The notes beneath the pieces were generated by a model. That model did no database searches, was not told the origin of the DNA, and was given only the letters and a program-made list of their open reading frames with translations. A program made the position numbers and the translations under genes. A stretch of 64,000 nucleotides of DNA from Bryum argenteum. Taxonomy: Eukaryota > Streptophyta > Bryopsida > Bryales > Bryaceae. The stretch is from contig CM073323.1 of assembly GCA_037043015.1 (NCBI GenBank), positions 12,149,758 to 12,213,757 on the forward strand, read 5' to 3'. Shown here piece by piece: positions 46,903 through 57,840 of the stretch. Numbering within the stretch: position 1 is the stretch's first letter; every line of letters begins with the position of its first letter.

Positions 46903-48136
46903 TCAGGAGCGGACGCCGGCCCAGATGGGGAAGCGGCGCCATCCGAGGAGGGCAAGAAGATGAATCTCCGTCATGGCGAGTCGACGCATGGAGACGCCGG
47001 CGCAAGCCGCGACTTCGGAGGCTTTGGGCACCACGACTTGGGCTTCATCCAGACCTGCAGCTAAGCGCAGGCACGCGGCGAGCGTGACGCGCAGACCTGC
47101 ATTGGAGAGCACCGCGGGCGCCAGCGCGCGACTCACTTTACGAAACATTCGTAACGCCAGCGGCACCGTCCCTGGACTGCTGAGATGCAAATCCCAATGC
47201 CACTTCGCCAACGTCCTCATCACCCTTGACGTCGACGCCAATGGCACCTGCTGCACCGCCATCGTCCCTGGTCTCATGGTTTCCTTCGCCGACACACTAC
47301 TCCTGCTACATCCCCTCCTCTCGCCAAAAATAGGCTCATGACTCTCCTCCTCCTCTCTGCAATCACACTGACAACATCCAACCACTGTCCCGTCAGCAAC
47401 CCCATCCACAAAGCATTTAAAAAAAAAATCGAATTGCAAGCACCGATCGGATTATCTGTAATTGAGCGTAAGGGGAGTGTGGAGGTGGTTATGGAGGAGA
47501 AGGGAAAAGTGGAGAGAGTGGTACCTGTCCGCGGGTCACACTTCTGTTGACATCTTGCAAGGCCCTCGTGGCGATCTGCACAACACCTCCTGGCGCCAAA
47601 CGCTTGGGGTGACAAGCTGAGATTCGTGAGGACACACTATCTACAGTTACGATGCTGGTGGTGGTGGTGGTGGAGACGGTGGTGGTGGTGCTGCTCTCAC
47701 TGCTGGTGAGCTGCGGGGTGGGTGTCTGAGTACACGGTGACTCCCTTACCGCAGCGAAGCCTGAGCTACTACCGCCTGGGTTGTTGCTCGTGGAGCAACC
47801 ACTCGATATCGATACCGCGGTAGCGAGACGATTATTGCTGTTCACAATCGGGTCCTCGTTATTATTCTCCCGTGTGGTGCACTCACCCTGAGACTCGCCC
47901 TGCGACGAGCAGTTGGCGCAAAGCTGCGGCCCAGTGAGTTGCGGCGTGGGGTTTGCCCCCGAAGTCCGCCACGACGTAGGCGTCGCGCACGTCGTGCACA
48001 ACACAGACCGCGTATGACGCGCGACCAAGAAGTTAGCGCTATGCACCTTCGCATCGCACGTCCAACAAATGTGGGCCTTATCAGCCGCGCAATAGAGCGC
48101 CGCCACACCCTCACAAAGCTCGCATCCCCTTTGCAT
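46903..48136 (-). CDS. Single B-box protein with cyclin-fold-like C-terminus (BBX32-like)
   Basis: Probable transcriptional regulator. Proposed exons: 48136-47525 (204 aa) and 47352-46903 (149 aa), in total 353 aa. The ATG opens directly into a B-box: C5, C8, C16, D19, C24, C27, H32, H41 (CELCEGVAALYCAADKAHIC, then WTCDAKVHSANFLVARH). A Ser/Thr/Asn-rich linker with a TTTTVSTTTTT run follows, then CHPKRLAPGG and ALQDVNRSV before the donor. The second exon ends in RVTLAACLRLAAGLDEAQVV, PKASEVAACAGVSMRRLAM and TEIHLLALLGW, which has the helix pattern of a cyclin box. Arabidopsis BBX32 has a single B-box, a DVNR motif and a similar C-terminal helical region, which supports one gene. The B-box is secure. 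The acceptor at 47353 is the weakest point: a better-looking CAG 4 bp upstream would break the frame. Confidence 0.65.
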
Positions 48137-48967
48137 CTTTACTCACTCACATACCGCTTGCGATCCTCCTCCCCTCCTCACAATGCAGCACTCTCTTCTC
48201 TCAAAAACCTATTCTCCACTCAAAACCCCTCTCCTCCACGCAATAAAACCTGTGAACCTGTGATCGAACACACAACCGCCCTTTTCACTTCCACTGTGTA
48301 AATAGAATCATGAGCCTCCTGGTGGTGGAGCGATGGTGGCCGCTTGTGTCGCCCGGACTGTGCAAGCAAGTTTCCAAACTAAAAGGTCACTCTGCATATT
48401 GCAGTTAAATAAAGGGACACTTGCCGTGGCCCCCTGAGGAAGGGAATGGGTTCATCCTGGCCACGAGACTGGCTTGGCAAATATCTCCAGCTTCGTCATG
48501 CCCACGAGCCTCCCTCCCAGGCTCGGTCGATCCGCCCAGGATCACATTGCAGCCAATCACGTCCCGGTATAATATATGGCCAGTGGCTTTCCCCGCTTGC
48601 CTTTTACTTTTTTCCCCTCCCTCCCTCCCTCCAGACTCTCCAGAGGATAATTGCTAGGACTACGTTAAATGTGGCGGAAATAGTGTGGGTGGGTATATTC
48701 GTGCCCTGACTCGTCCCCCTCCAAACGATTCAATTGATCTCCTCATGCATGCATTGGTAGCCACTTGAACTCTTTGGAGACAAGCCAACCAGCCAACTTA
48801 TTATTCCCTTTTTTTTATTCTATTGTGGCTCTCCCCTCAGATTTTTTAGGTCACCCACCTTCCTCAGTCTCTTTGTAACTTCCAAGGTGACTGTACAACT
48901 ACAACAATATATTTGCAGAGCATGAAACCATGCAATGTAATAGAACCCTTCTGTTCTCTCTCTCTCC

Positions 48968-49528
48968 TAAGGTAGAGGAACCCATAGTCGATATGGTCCC
49001 CATGCCCAAGTTGTAGACTCCCCAATTGCCAGGGTCTGATTGACCAATTGTCGGCATTTGGTTTTGGCAAACACTGAAAATCATGGCAACTTTCTGTGAT
49101 TGTGCATGGTGGCTTCCAAGTTTAGAATGGCTGCACTAAATTAAGCAGCAAAATTTGGTGGCTTGGTTATTGTTAGCCTTTTGCTCGGCTTTAAGCATGA
49201 CCGGTCACTAGTGAACGACAGTATCAACTATTAGTTATGTGGTTAGCTCAATTACATCAGTTTCCATCACGGGAATTAGTGAATTTGTGTTTGTGAACTA
49301 GTCTTATAGTTATCGGTTACAGGTGAAGCTACATATTGGTAACTAGTCCGGATCAACTTTTCACCTTTTTATTTTGTAGTAATTTCAATTTTGAGAAAAA
49401 AAATTTGGAAAAATGTTCATTCTACCTAAACCTTATTTCCTTATACGAGAAAAATTTCTCCCCATGAGTAATACAACTTCTACTATGCAAATCGCCTTAA
49501 CTTATCGACTATGGGTTCCTCTACCTTA
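48968..49528. mobile_element. TA-inserting MITE, 561 bp, 26-bp perfect ends
   Basis: The left end TAAGGTAGAGGAACCCATAG continues TCGATA and its exact complement closes the element at 49528. It starts and ends in TA, like the MITE nested in the SINE at 759-1293. There is no coding sequence. Confidence 0.8.
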
Positions 49529-50489
49529 TTCCCAAAAAGATTTGAACTCTGGAAGACGATAAGGTGAGGACTTTGACATCGATCCCGGAATTTAGTTTCT
49601 GCATTTTTCTGTGGCAACGACTGTATGTTGTGGAAGAGTGGTCTACAATGGAGCAAGTCTCTCTAGTTAGGTGATACTAGCTTCCTCATGCAATAGTACC
49701 ATGTGCTCGCTGGAGTGTTTTAGAAACACCGTGTATTTCTAACTTCAGAAATTCATTTGTAGAAGAGTGATTTCTACTTCCTATCTTACGATTGATTTTC
49801 CTCATGCACGAAAATTGGTAACATCCATGTAGGTTTAACCACCTTGTTATGATTGAAGCATGGTGCTTTCCATGGATGTTGGTTTGTTGATTCTTCTTAA
49901 GTTTTTTTGGAATTGTTTCATTAGTCCTTAACGTTAAATAAGGCATTTAGTTTCGTCACAAGTGGATTTTATTATGATAGGCTTATAGATGATGAATGAG
50001 AATTGGTAGGACTAGTGTTAAAGTCGATTTAATGTTATTGTGCTTATTGGTTACGGCACCAGTGTTTAAAATGAATAATTATGATGCTTGAATTTATTGG
50101 CAATATTTTATATTGAAGGTATCATACTTCATGAAATTCGTAAGAATTAAGTCATTTTTATTTATTTTTATTAATATATCACGTTTTAATATTAGAATCT
50201 TTGGATTGGCATTAGTATTTATCATGTTTGAGTATGTTTAACCAGTCTTAAGGTTGTCTTGAATTTGCTTATAGGTAGTAAAGTGCTCTAATTTTTGAAT
50301 GTAATGGATTTTACTTTTATTGTTTTAATTATACAACCTTGGACTTTTAATGTGATTGTTTTCCGAAAAGCAATCATTTGTGTAGACGAGGTCTTATTAT
50401 GCATTGTGCATGTCACCCTCCCTCCATTGGTAACAAAATATAGCGGTTTGATTTTTAGTCTTAGCTTGCATTCCACAACTTCGCCAACA

Positions 50490-50578
50490 TTTTTTAGGAC
50501 AAGTTATATATTACTTACCACCCTCTACTTACCAAACAAGTAGAGGGTGGTAAGTAATATATAACTTGTCCTAAAAAA
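50490..50578. repeat. Perfect 41-bp inverted repeat with 7-nt loop
   Basis: Arms 50490-50530 and 50538-50578 are exact complements (inner part ACCACCCTCTACTT / AAGTAGAGGGTGGT) around the loop ACCAAAC. Part of the right arm (AACTTGTCCTAAAA) is repeated directly after it at about 50588-50601. It could be a small MITE, a fold-back duplication or a small-RNA hairpin; nothing decides between these. Confidence 0.9.
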
Positions 50579-51940
50579 AATATAAAACTTGTCCTAAAAT
50601 CAATATCAAATTCAAAAGCCACATGTGTCTAATACCTAGAATTAACTTATTTCTATTGAAATAAATTTTCTCATAAAGTTTCAACCAAGCTTTAAAACTT
50701 AGAAATAAGGCCTATTTCAAAGCAATCAATGCTTACAATTAAAAGACTTAGAATCAAAAACTCTAAAGTCTTCAAGACAAAGATTGTATTAACCAGTTGT
50801 TAACAAAGTGCCATAATTTTGAGGTTACATAGATAATTATGATATTTTAATACAAATTCCATAACTTATTCCAATTCAAAACTATTCACCAAAAGAAGAA
50901 GAAGTCCAACCCTATTTTGAGGCACACATGAGTAGAATATTTGTTTGATCTATCCTTGAATGTAGGTTTAAGAGATTTAACACTTGTGTTGAAACCATCA
51001 ACCCCTAAGTATCCTTATAACCGAGAATGATTTATTGCGATTTTAGGCAGTCAATTAAAGAGTTTATAAGTAATATTTTTTCCTAGTATTTTACATGGTG
51101 CTCCTTGTGCTAGAAAATATATGTTGTAGAATTTGCAAAGCTAAATTCCAATTTCAAAACCTTCAACTAGAAATTTTAGATTTCAAGTCCAAAACATAAA
51201 ATCTAAATTTAAATTTTATAAATTTATTCAATTTATTTCTTATCTATATTTTTACAACCAAGTTATCATTCAAGTTACATAGTTACTTGAGTCAAAAAAA
51301 TTTGTCAATTTCACAAGGGCGACCTCAAAAAATGACAAACATAATCTTCACAATTTTTAGTACATTCTAAATTATTTCTTACAAAATTTTCAAAATTCAA
51401 ATTCTTGGAATTTTTCCATTTTTTTTTCCCCCAAAATTTACAAACTCATAAAGGCACCTATCCACCATTTGAGATTCTAAAAAAATTAAATTTATCAAAC
51501 AGTGGTGCATGTTTTCCTATATCGTTGTTTCCGGACCTTCTTCTATAAAATAATTTGCATGAGATCAAATATTAGAATGGGGCTCTAAACTTTCGAGAGT
51601 ACCTAACTTGATTACCTACGTGGAAAAAATATGCCCAATATGTTTGGGGTAAGAGATTTCAACTTGCCCTTCGCACCAATCACACTATGTGTCAACGACA
51701 ATGGCCAAAAAAAAATTTGCATCAACTTTGAACGTTATGATCTCACAAACGGAGAAGATCCAACAACTAAAAACGTCTAGAGGTAGCTCAAAAAAAAGTA
51801 AGATACAAGATTCCACGGTGATAAAGAGAAATAAGATTGATTCACATGGATGGGAGTGCACGGGACTTAGTAAAGGCACGTTTTGAGACCAAACAACAAG
51901 GAAATTGAGGTATCAATCTTCTTTTGAAGTGAATACTATG

Positions 51941-52112
51941 TTGGTTTCTACCTAGCCTTTGGAGACATTAAACATGTTACTATTCCAAAAGGCTTTGAGA
52001 TACCCATATAACAAGGTCCAAGAACCCATCACCATAGTTGAATGGTGAGCACCATGCCGACCCCACAACCTCCTCATTAGACTCAACCGCGAAGCCAAGA
52101 TCGTGGTACATC
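51941..52112 (-). repeat. SINE copy, minus strand, diverged
   Basis: The complement reads CTTGGCTTCGCGG, AATGAGGAGGTTGTGGGGTC, GGCATGGTGCTCACCATTCA and GGGTATCTCAAAGCCTTTTG, the head and middle of the SINE. It lies 115 bp from the plus-strand copy at 52227, so the two form an inverted pair. Confidence 0.7.
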
Positions 52113-52226
52113 ACTAGGGCCATCAACAAGAACCCAACTTTACGCCTTTTTTATTATACATCTATATTAAAACAACCAATGCATCAACCAATTCCTGTTA
52201 AGTATAATACAATCATGAAACAAATG

Positions 52227-52572
52227 CACCACAAGCCTTGGCTTGGTGGTTAGGGCTCATGGCCCCAAGGAGGAGGTCGTGGGTTCTATACCCCATGCCG
52301 CTCCGATGCTCACCACCATAGTCCACCCAATTATGGTGAGGGGGGGTCCTTGGACTTTGTTGTATGAATACCTCAAAGCCCTTCGAAAGGATACTATGTC
52401 AAGTATCTTCAAGACACTAGTAACTAGCTAGAAACTAGCATAGTTATAGTGTCCACCCTCGAGAGGAAGAAGTACTATTGTTCCAACTTCCCCTTATAAT
52501 ATTAGCATTACGAACAGACACTTCATTCGCGCAAGCTCCTTAGAAAGGGACCATAGCTTTTATCCATCTATC
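52227..52572 (+). repeat. tRNA-derived SINE, near-complete copy (~346 bp)
   Basis: It starts CACCACAAGCC. A box A-like TGGCTTGGTGGTTAGGG (~52240) and a box B-like GTGGGTTCTATACCCC (~52279) sit about 40 bp apart, as in a tRNA-derived RNA polymerase III promoter. The body contains CTAGTAACTAGCTAGAAACT and the tail GAAAGGGACC. The 3' end abuts the MITE at 52573. The 62-residue frame across the head is a by-product of the repeat. Confidence 0.8.
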
Positions 52573-52860
52573 TAAGGTACAGGGACCCATTCCCGACCGG
52601 GGACCCATAACCGATCAAGCCCAATTCCTAGATTTTGAAAGAACAGATGTACCTCATTTTGTATATTTGAGCATGTGATCGACTTTAGGTTCCAAGCAAC
52701 TTTTCACTTTAAACAATTACAAGTATTTGAATAATGCAGCTAAAATCACGAAATTTTTTGCATTCAACAAGAACACATGAAAAATTTAAAAATATATATA
52801 TATACCTTAATATCATATGCTAAAATTCTTAAGTGGTCGGTTATAGGTGCCTCTACCTTA
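52573..52860. mobile_element. TA-inserting MITE, 288 bp
   Basis: The left end TAAGGTACAGGGACCCAT, with an inner ACCCATAACCGATCA, pairs with the right end GTCGGTTATAGGTGCCTCTA then CCTTA. The ends are diverged but belong to the TA-AGGTA type. It sits at the tail of the SINE. Confidence 0.65.
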
Positions 52861-52935
52861 ATCATGAAACAAAGTAGTGCACCCTTTGACAAACAAATTT
52901 ATGCTCTCTTGGTTTGTATTTTGAGACCGGAGACC

Positions 52936-53165
52936 TAAGGTAGGAGTGGCTAAAACCGTCCAGCCCCAAAAACCGCACAACAGGGTTCAAATATTCATAG
53001 GAAATTATAGGATTACTCAAAAAATGTCTTTTTTTTTGGGATGGATTTACACTAGTTTTGCAAACTATCGAAAAATAATTAATATTTTACACCACTATTC
53101 CAAGTATGCAAAGCTGAAATTCGGACGGTTTTTGGGGCTGGACGGTTTTAGCCACTCCTACCTTA
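52936..53165. mobile_element. TA-inserting MITE, 230 bp, 40-bp perfect ends
   Basis: The left 40 bp (TAAGGTAGGAGTGGCTAAAA then CCGTCCAGCCCCAAAAACCG) is the exact complement of 53126-53165. It begins and ends in TA. Perfect ends of this length suggest a young copy. An open frame of 74 residues spans it but reads through both inverted ends, so it is not a gene. Confidence 0.9.
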
Positions 53166-53591
53166 TGTAACAACAACATAGGTAAGCAAAGCAAAGTTAG
53201 TTCCGTTTCCACATCCAAAACTGACAATGATTAAATGAAAGGGAAGGGAAGGAAAGGGAATTCCGAAAAGGGGGGCACCTGATATTTTTAGGAAAGTGAG
53301 CAAAGAGAGAGGTATCAAAAACCACAAGATAACTGCACCATCACAATTCCAGTGGCAAGTGGGGGTGGGGTCAACGGTGATAGGGGAAACTTCCGTTCCC
53401 ACGTGGACCCCCGGGACTAATGGTAATAATAAGCAGCACGCATGGATTGTGAGCCACAAGAACAGTTTGTGGAAGAGCAGCCCCTTTCCAAGCTGGCACT
53501 CCCCCCCACCCACCCACATTAACCCACGCGTTAACCCCCCACAATCCCTCCCTCCAACTCCACTTAAATATCTCTTAATTAGTGTGGGAAT

Positions 53592-53803
53592 TTAACCCCT
53601 AACTCAGCCGACTTTGACCATTATAATCTCACAAATGAGGATCAATGAACGGTTCAAATTTGATCTGCGAGAAGCATGTCAAGTGAACTTTGAGATCTTG
53701 CGGTTGAATCTCTTGAATAACGCTCAGATTGAGAGCTTAATCTGAAGAGAGGTCAGATTTTGTGACGTAGACCGTTTTGCAACAAGGGAATATCAGGGGT
53801 TAA
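53592..53803. mobile_element. TTAA MITE, 212 bp
   Basis: The left end TTAACCCCTAACTCAGCC and the right end ATATCAGGGGTTAA are partly complementary, with TTAA on both sides. The interior is the reverse orientation of the 33837 copy (ATTATAATCTCACAAATGAG, GAGATCTTGCGGTTGAATCT). Confidence 0.75.
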
Positions 53804-54609
53804 ATGGATTAGGAATTTTAAGTTGGTTTGGGAATTTGGGTCAATGGGAGGTGAGAGGTGGGTGTGAGCCACGTCTGCACACACACGTGGCTCCAGGGGA
53901 TCTGTATTGTGTCCTCTTCCACATGTAGTGAACTTGGACTCTTGCTCCTTGCCGCCTTTGCCACATCCTTCCTTCCATTGGATGTTTGTGGTGCCGGAAA
54001 CATTTGGCATTTTGGCTTACACCTGTTTTTTTTATTTGTTTTTATAAATCCACATTTTATTTTCGTCTATGTCGGTTAGAGTTTAGAACACGCAAGCGTG
54101 GTGACTAAGTTGATGAGGGAGGAGGCAATGATCACAAAGACTTGGTCTACATGGCAAAGCCAACAAATAATAAATAAACGAAAACAAATAATAAATAAAT
54201 AAATAAATAAAAACAAGTAATAAATGAGGTGGGAGGCGTTGGGCTAGGGCTTTGAGGCATAAGGTGTGGGTAATGACAAGAGGAGGAGGAGGCACGAAGC
54301 GGGAGTGGATGGGGCCACGTCGGACTGGAGTGTGCGGAACAGCAAGTGGACAAGCGCAGGCAGAGAATCTCAACCCCACCCCACTTGCGGTTACCCTCAT
54401 CGAGGGTTAAAAACTAACCCGTGGTCAAGTGGAGCAAATCAAACTCTTGGCTGTGAGCAGCCTTCCTGGGAGGAACGCGCGTGGGCTAAAGGGAACTTGC
54501 ACGTGGGTTGGCATGTGCCCCTTAGCCCCCAACCCTTCATTGCTACCCACACTAGTCCACCACCACACGGCCACACTAAAAACAAAAATGTCTTCATTTG
54601 TGGATGGAA

Positions 54610-55244
54610 TTAACCCTTTCTTTAACGCCCAAGCAAGCCCCAGGGGCTTTTTTTCAACTGCTATGTAGCTCTCACTGTACTCAACTTTTCACTTAGGGCC
54701 ACTTCATACATGCGGCTGGATTGAGGGCTCGCCCGAATTCTTCAAATTTCAACAATAGGATGGTTCGATTCTTCCAAAACGGGCCCATGGGCTTTATACT
54801 AGGGCCCGACCGAAACTTCAATTTATCCTATGTGGCATCCTACATGGCATTGTTTTGGCGCCAAAATGTTCAGGCCCAAGTAATGCAATAAGGACAAGGT
54901 TTACCCCGGCCTGAACTTCTCAACTTGGGCCCGAGCTCTAGCTGTTGAATCCGGCCGACCCCAACGTGTGTATAAAGTGGGCCTTAGATTTTGATGTCAA
55001 AATCTTGGGATGTATTTTAAAAATGAAATTTTACAATTCAAATCACAATTTGTGTGAGTGATTTTGTGGTTTGAAAGGATTGTGGTAGGTAGGTTGGGGT
55101 TGTACATAGGTTGCAAGCTCATCATTGATTGGTTCATTCCCGATGCCCTAGTTCAAAAAATGCGCTATGATGCACAAGTCCAAAAGATGTTGTGATCTAG
55201 TTTTAGGCCGCCTATTTTGGACCCCATGTGCGTTTAAGGGTTAA
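54610..55244. mobile_element. TTAA element, 635 bp, with inverted repeats reaching outside
   Basis: Left end TTAACCCTTTCTTTAACGCC and right end GTGCGTTTAAGGGTTAA carry TTAA on both sides. Unlike the other copies, the complementarity continues outward: CATTTGTGGATGGAATTAAC on the left matches the complement of GTTAATTCCATCTACAAATG on the right with one mismatch. Confidence 0.65.
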
Positions 55245-56959
55245 TTCCATCTACAAATGATATTTTTTTTAAAAGCTCGCATACCTAAATTTCATTGATA
55301 TTTTCTGAAAGAAACAATTAAAAATATATTGAAAAATTTGTAGTTTGATGTTGTAAATTTTGAAGGCTTCCCTTGTAAAATTGCTACAAGTTTCAAGTTG
55401 GATTTTGAAATTTTGATTAGTAGTATTATTAAAAACTTAATGTAAGAAAGTTTTTCTTTTTTTCTTTTTTTTTTGGTGTGCTCTAAAGTGCCATTTGAAG
55501 CAATTTGATATCCATGTCACGTTAGTACTTTTTATAGTTCAACTTTTTTGCTTAGTTTGTTGATCCATGCAAAGATAGTACTTTACTTGGTGCAACTTTT
55601 TGCTTAGGCCTTTCAAAGTATGGAGGAAAATGACTTATTTTGAACTTTTGTATGTAAGTTTGAGTTGTTGGGATTTCAAGCTTGCATTATTTTTACAATG
55701 CATCACAATTTGCATGGGCCTTGGGCTTTCATTTATGCCATGCTAACTTGACTTCCCAATCTTCACTACTTTACTTGGTTAGGGCCTTATTACATTTCTA
55801 AGGGCTCTTTCTATTTTTTACCAAAAGCGCATAGTGTTCTGTTTACTATGCTAGTTGTTGTTCTTGATAGCAATTAGTCTTCTCTTCTAAGTGCTTTTAT
55901 GTATATATACCAAATGCATTTCACACAAATTTATATCTTTTTATTATGAATTTATTTGGTATTGCTTCGAAAACCTTGAATCTCAGAAAGATCAATAGAA
56001 ATTACTAAAAACTACTAAAAACCTGTTGCAAATGGATTTTGTAATTTGGGGAGGATACCCTTGTAAAAATGGTAAACGTTTTGACTTGGGTCCCTTTAGA
56101 ATTCTAGTAGTGATTTGGATATGAACACATTCCTCAAAATACTAAATTTAAACCACTTTTTTTTATAAAAAAAAACTTAAAACTCAAATTTCGTGGTGAA
56201 GGTTCAAAATTGGAATTTGGCTTTGCAAATTTTATCACGTAAACCTTGAATTGTAGGGAGCATTCAATATAATCTTGGACAAAAATCTCACTTTTAGTTC
56301 CTTCATGTAGGCTGCCCAAAATTGCAAAAACCTGTTTTGGGATTTTTAATTAAGTTAAGGGTCAATAAGTCCCAATGGGATATTCAGTTCATCATGTTCG
56401 TTCAACAACCAATATTCTAGTCAAACACTTAAAGGATGACAACCAATTTCGGATCAAGCGGGTGCGGCATTTCACTTATGAGGATGGGTCTTTGGGAATT
56501 TTGAATAGGGTATTGAGGGAGAGGTAGTGGCCTAGAGACCCTCAATCGAGTCAATTTTTTTCAAATTACACCCATTGAAAGGTAATTTCTACCTTGAAGT
56601 CGCTCAAGAAACAACATGGTCATGTTTTTCAAAGTTTATGCTTGAAATCACTTTGTTGTATACTAAAATTTAAGCTATGATTTTTTAGGCTTTAATAGGG
56701 CTACTGAAGTTCTTGAAGTGGTGTTCACCTTCTCACATCCTAGTATAGAATAGCCATGCACTTAAGTTGGATACAATTTGCAAAAACCGGATACACTGAA
56801 GTGTAAAATTCTCATCAAAAGAGGGATCATTCAACTACTTAAGTGGAATATTGGTTGTTAAATTCATCACCCAAACAGTCAATGAAGAGTAAGTGGTTTA
56901 TATATTCTATGTTAATTTTATATGATAAGAGTTCTTTACACTAATAATAAGCTCCCAAA

Positions 56960-57135
56960 GCATTATAATTAAACCCCGAAATGTCTTCGATGTTGTGTTT
57001 CTACATTTTGGATGAAGGGCAAAAACTTTGAAGAGCCATAACTTCTTTATCCAAGCTCCGTTTTGACAAAATCACTTGGTTTGGGTTTCAAATCAAGCCT
57101 AGTTTGTGTTGTAAAAATTGCAGACCCGTACAATG
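56960..57135 (-). repeat. TTAA-element family fragment, minus strand
   Basis: The complement contains CTAGGCTTGATTTG, CCAAGTGATTTTGTCAAAAC and TTATGGCTCTTCAAAG, equal to the right part of the 1757 and 39040 elements. It ends next to the MITE at 57145. Confidence 0.65.
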
Positions 57136-57144
57136 AGGTAGGAC

Positions 57145-57412
57145 TTAACCCCTAAAGATCCTTGATACAAAATTGTCTAAATTGTCACAAAAGACCCTCT
57201 TCTACTTCAGGCCCGAAAAAACTCAATCTAAGCAGTAATTAGAAGATCCAACCATAGGATCTTGAAGTGAACTTGACCCTATACTCATATGTCAAATTTG
57301 AACCGTTAATTTTTTTCTGATTTTGAGATTATAATGGTCAAAGTTGGCTGACTTTTTTCCCTGCGGAAACCCCAAAAAGCCATTTCGGCTTTCTTGGATC
57401 TTTAGGGGTTAA
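57145..57412. mobile_element. TTAA MITE, 268 bp, perfect 17-bp ends
   Basis: Left TTAACCCCTAAAGATCC and right GGATCTTTAGGGGTTAA are exact complements. TTAA lies on both sides and no longer direct repeat outside. Same subfamily as the 33837 copy. Confidence 0.88.
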
Positions 57413-57690
57413 TGACATGCATTCTAATAAGAGGAGCTTTTGGTTTTGGGATTTCAAACATAAAACATGTTTTACCATTGCAAGCCAATAATGTGAAATC
57501 AAAATAGTTTTTCATGAATTATTATACATAATTATGGTCTTAATATGAAATCCAACAACGTTTTAGTTGGAAGATTTTTTATCCAAATAACTTTGGTATT
57601 GGATTTGTAATGACGTTTCTAGAGTGGATAATTTCAAATAATGGATGAAACTTTAGGAGCTATATTTTTTACATCCAATGATAGATTTGA

Positions 57691-57840
57691 AATTTGAACT
57701 TCATCTTTAGGGAAGGATTCCAAGTAAAGTCTTCTTTTGCAATTTGAACTTCATCTTTAGGGAAGGATTCCAAGTAAAGTCTTCTTTTGCAATTTGAACT
57801 TCATCTTTAGGGAAGGATTCCAAGTAAAGTCTTCTTTTAG
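57691..57840 (+). repeat. 50-bp exact tandem triplicate
   Basis: The unit AATTTGAACTTCATCTTTAG plus 30 bp starts at 57691, 57741 and 57791. The copies look identical, so it is recent or an assembly artefact. Confidence 0.9.

Larger units (their letters stand above)
48137..51934. other. B-box gene upstream region and AT-rich intergenic DNA
   Basis: 48137-48700 is moderately GC-rich and probably holds the leader and promoter of the minus-strand B-box gene; short frames there match nothing. A 561-bp MITE (48968-49528) and a 41-bp hairpin (50490-50578) follow. The rest is AT-rich. A fragment related to the TTAA MITEs (TTATGATCTCACAAACGG) lies near 51735. Confidence 0.5.

Noticed and set aside
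46973-47341. 122-residue plus-strand frame opposite the B-box gene
   Set aside because: It is antisense to the cyclin-like exon, whose minus-strand translation shows a recognisable domain pattern.
52227-52300. A tRNA gene
   Set aside because: Box A- and box B-like motifs are present, but no cloverleaf with matched acceptor stem is visible and the sequence recurs as the head of a longer dispersed repeat.
52946-53170. 74-residue plus-strand frame
   Set aside because: It runs through both 40-bp inverted ends of a MITE.
53270-54600. Promoter or gene suggested by CACGTGG motifs and GC-richer sequence
   Set aside because: No exon with acceptable splice sites or a recognisable product could be attached, and the motifs alone are too short to support a call.
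57145-57412. Interstitial telomere repeats (CCCTAAA/TTTAGGG)
   Set aside because: The motif occurs only once at each end of these elements as part of the inverted repeat and never in tandem.
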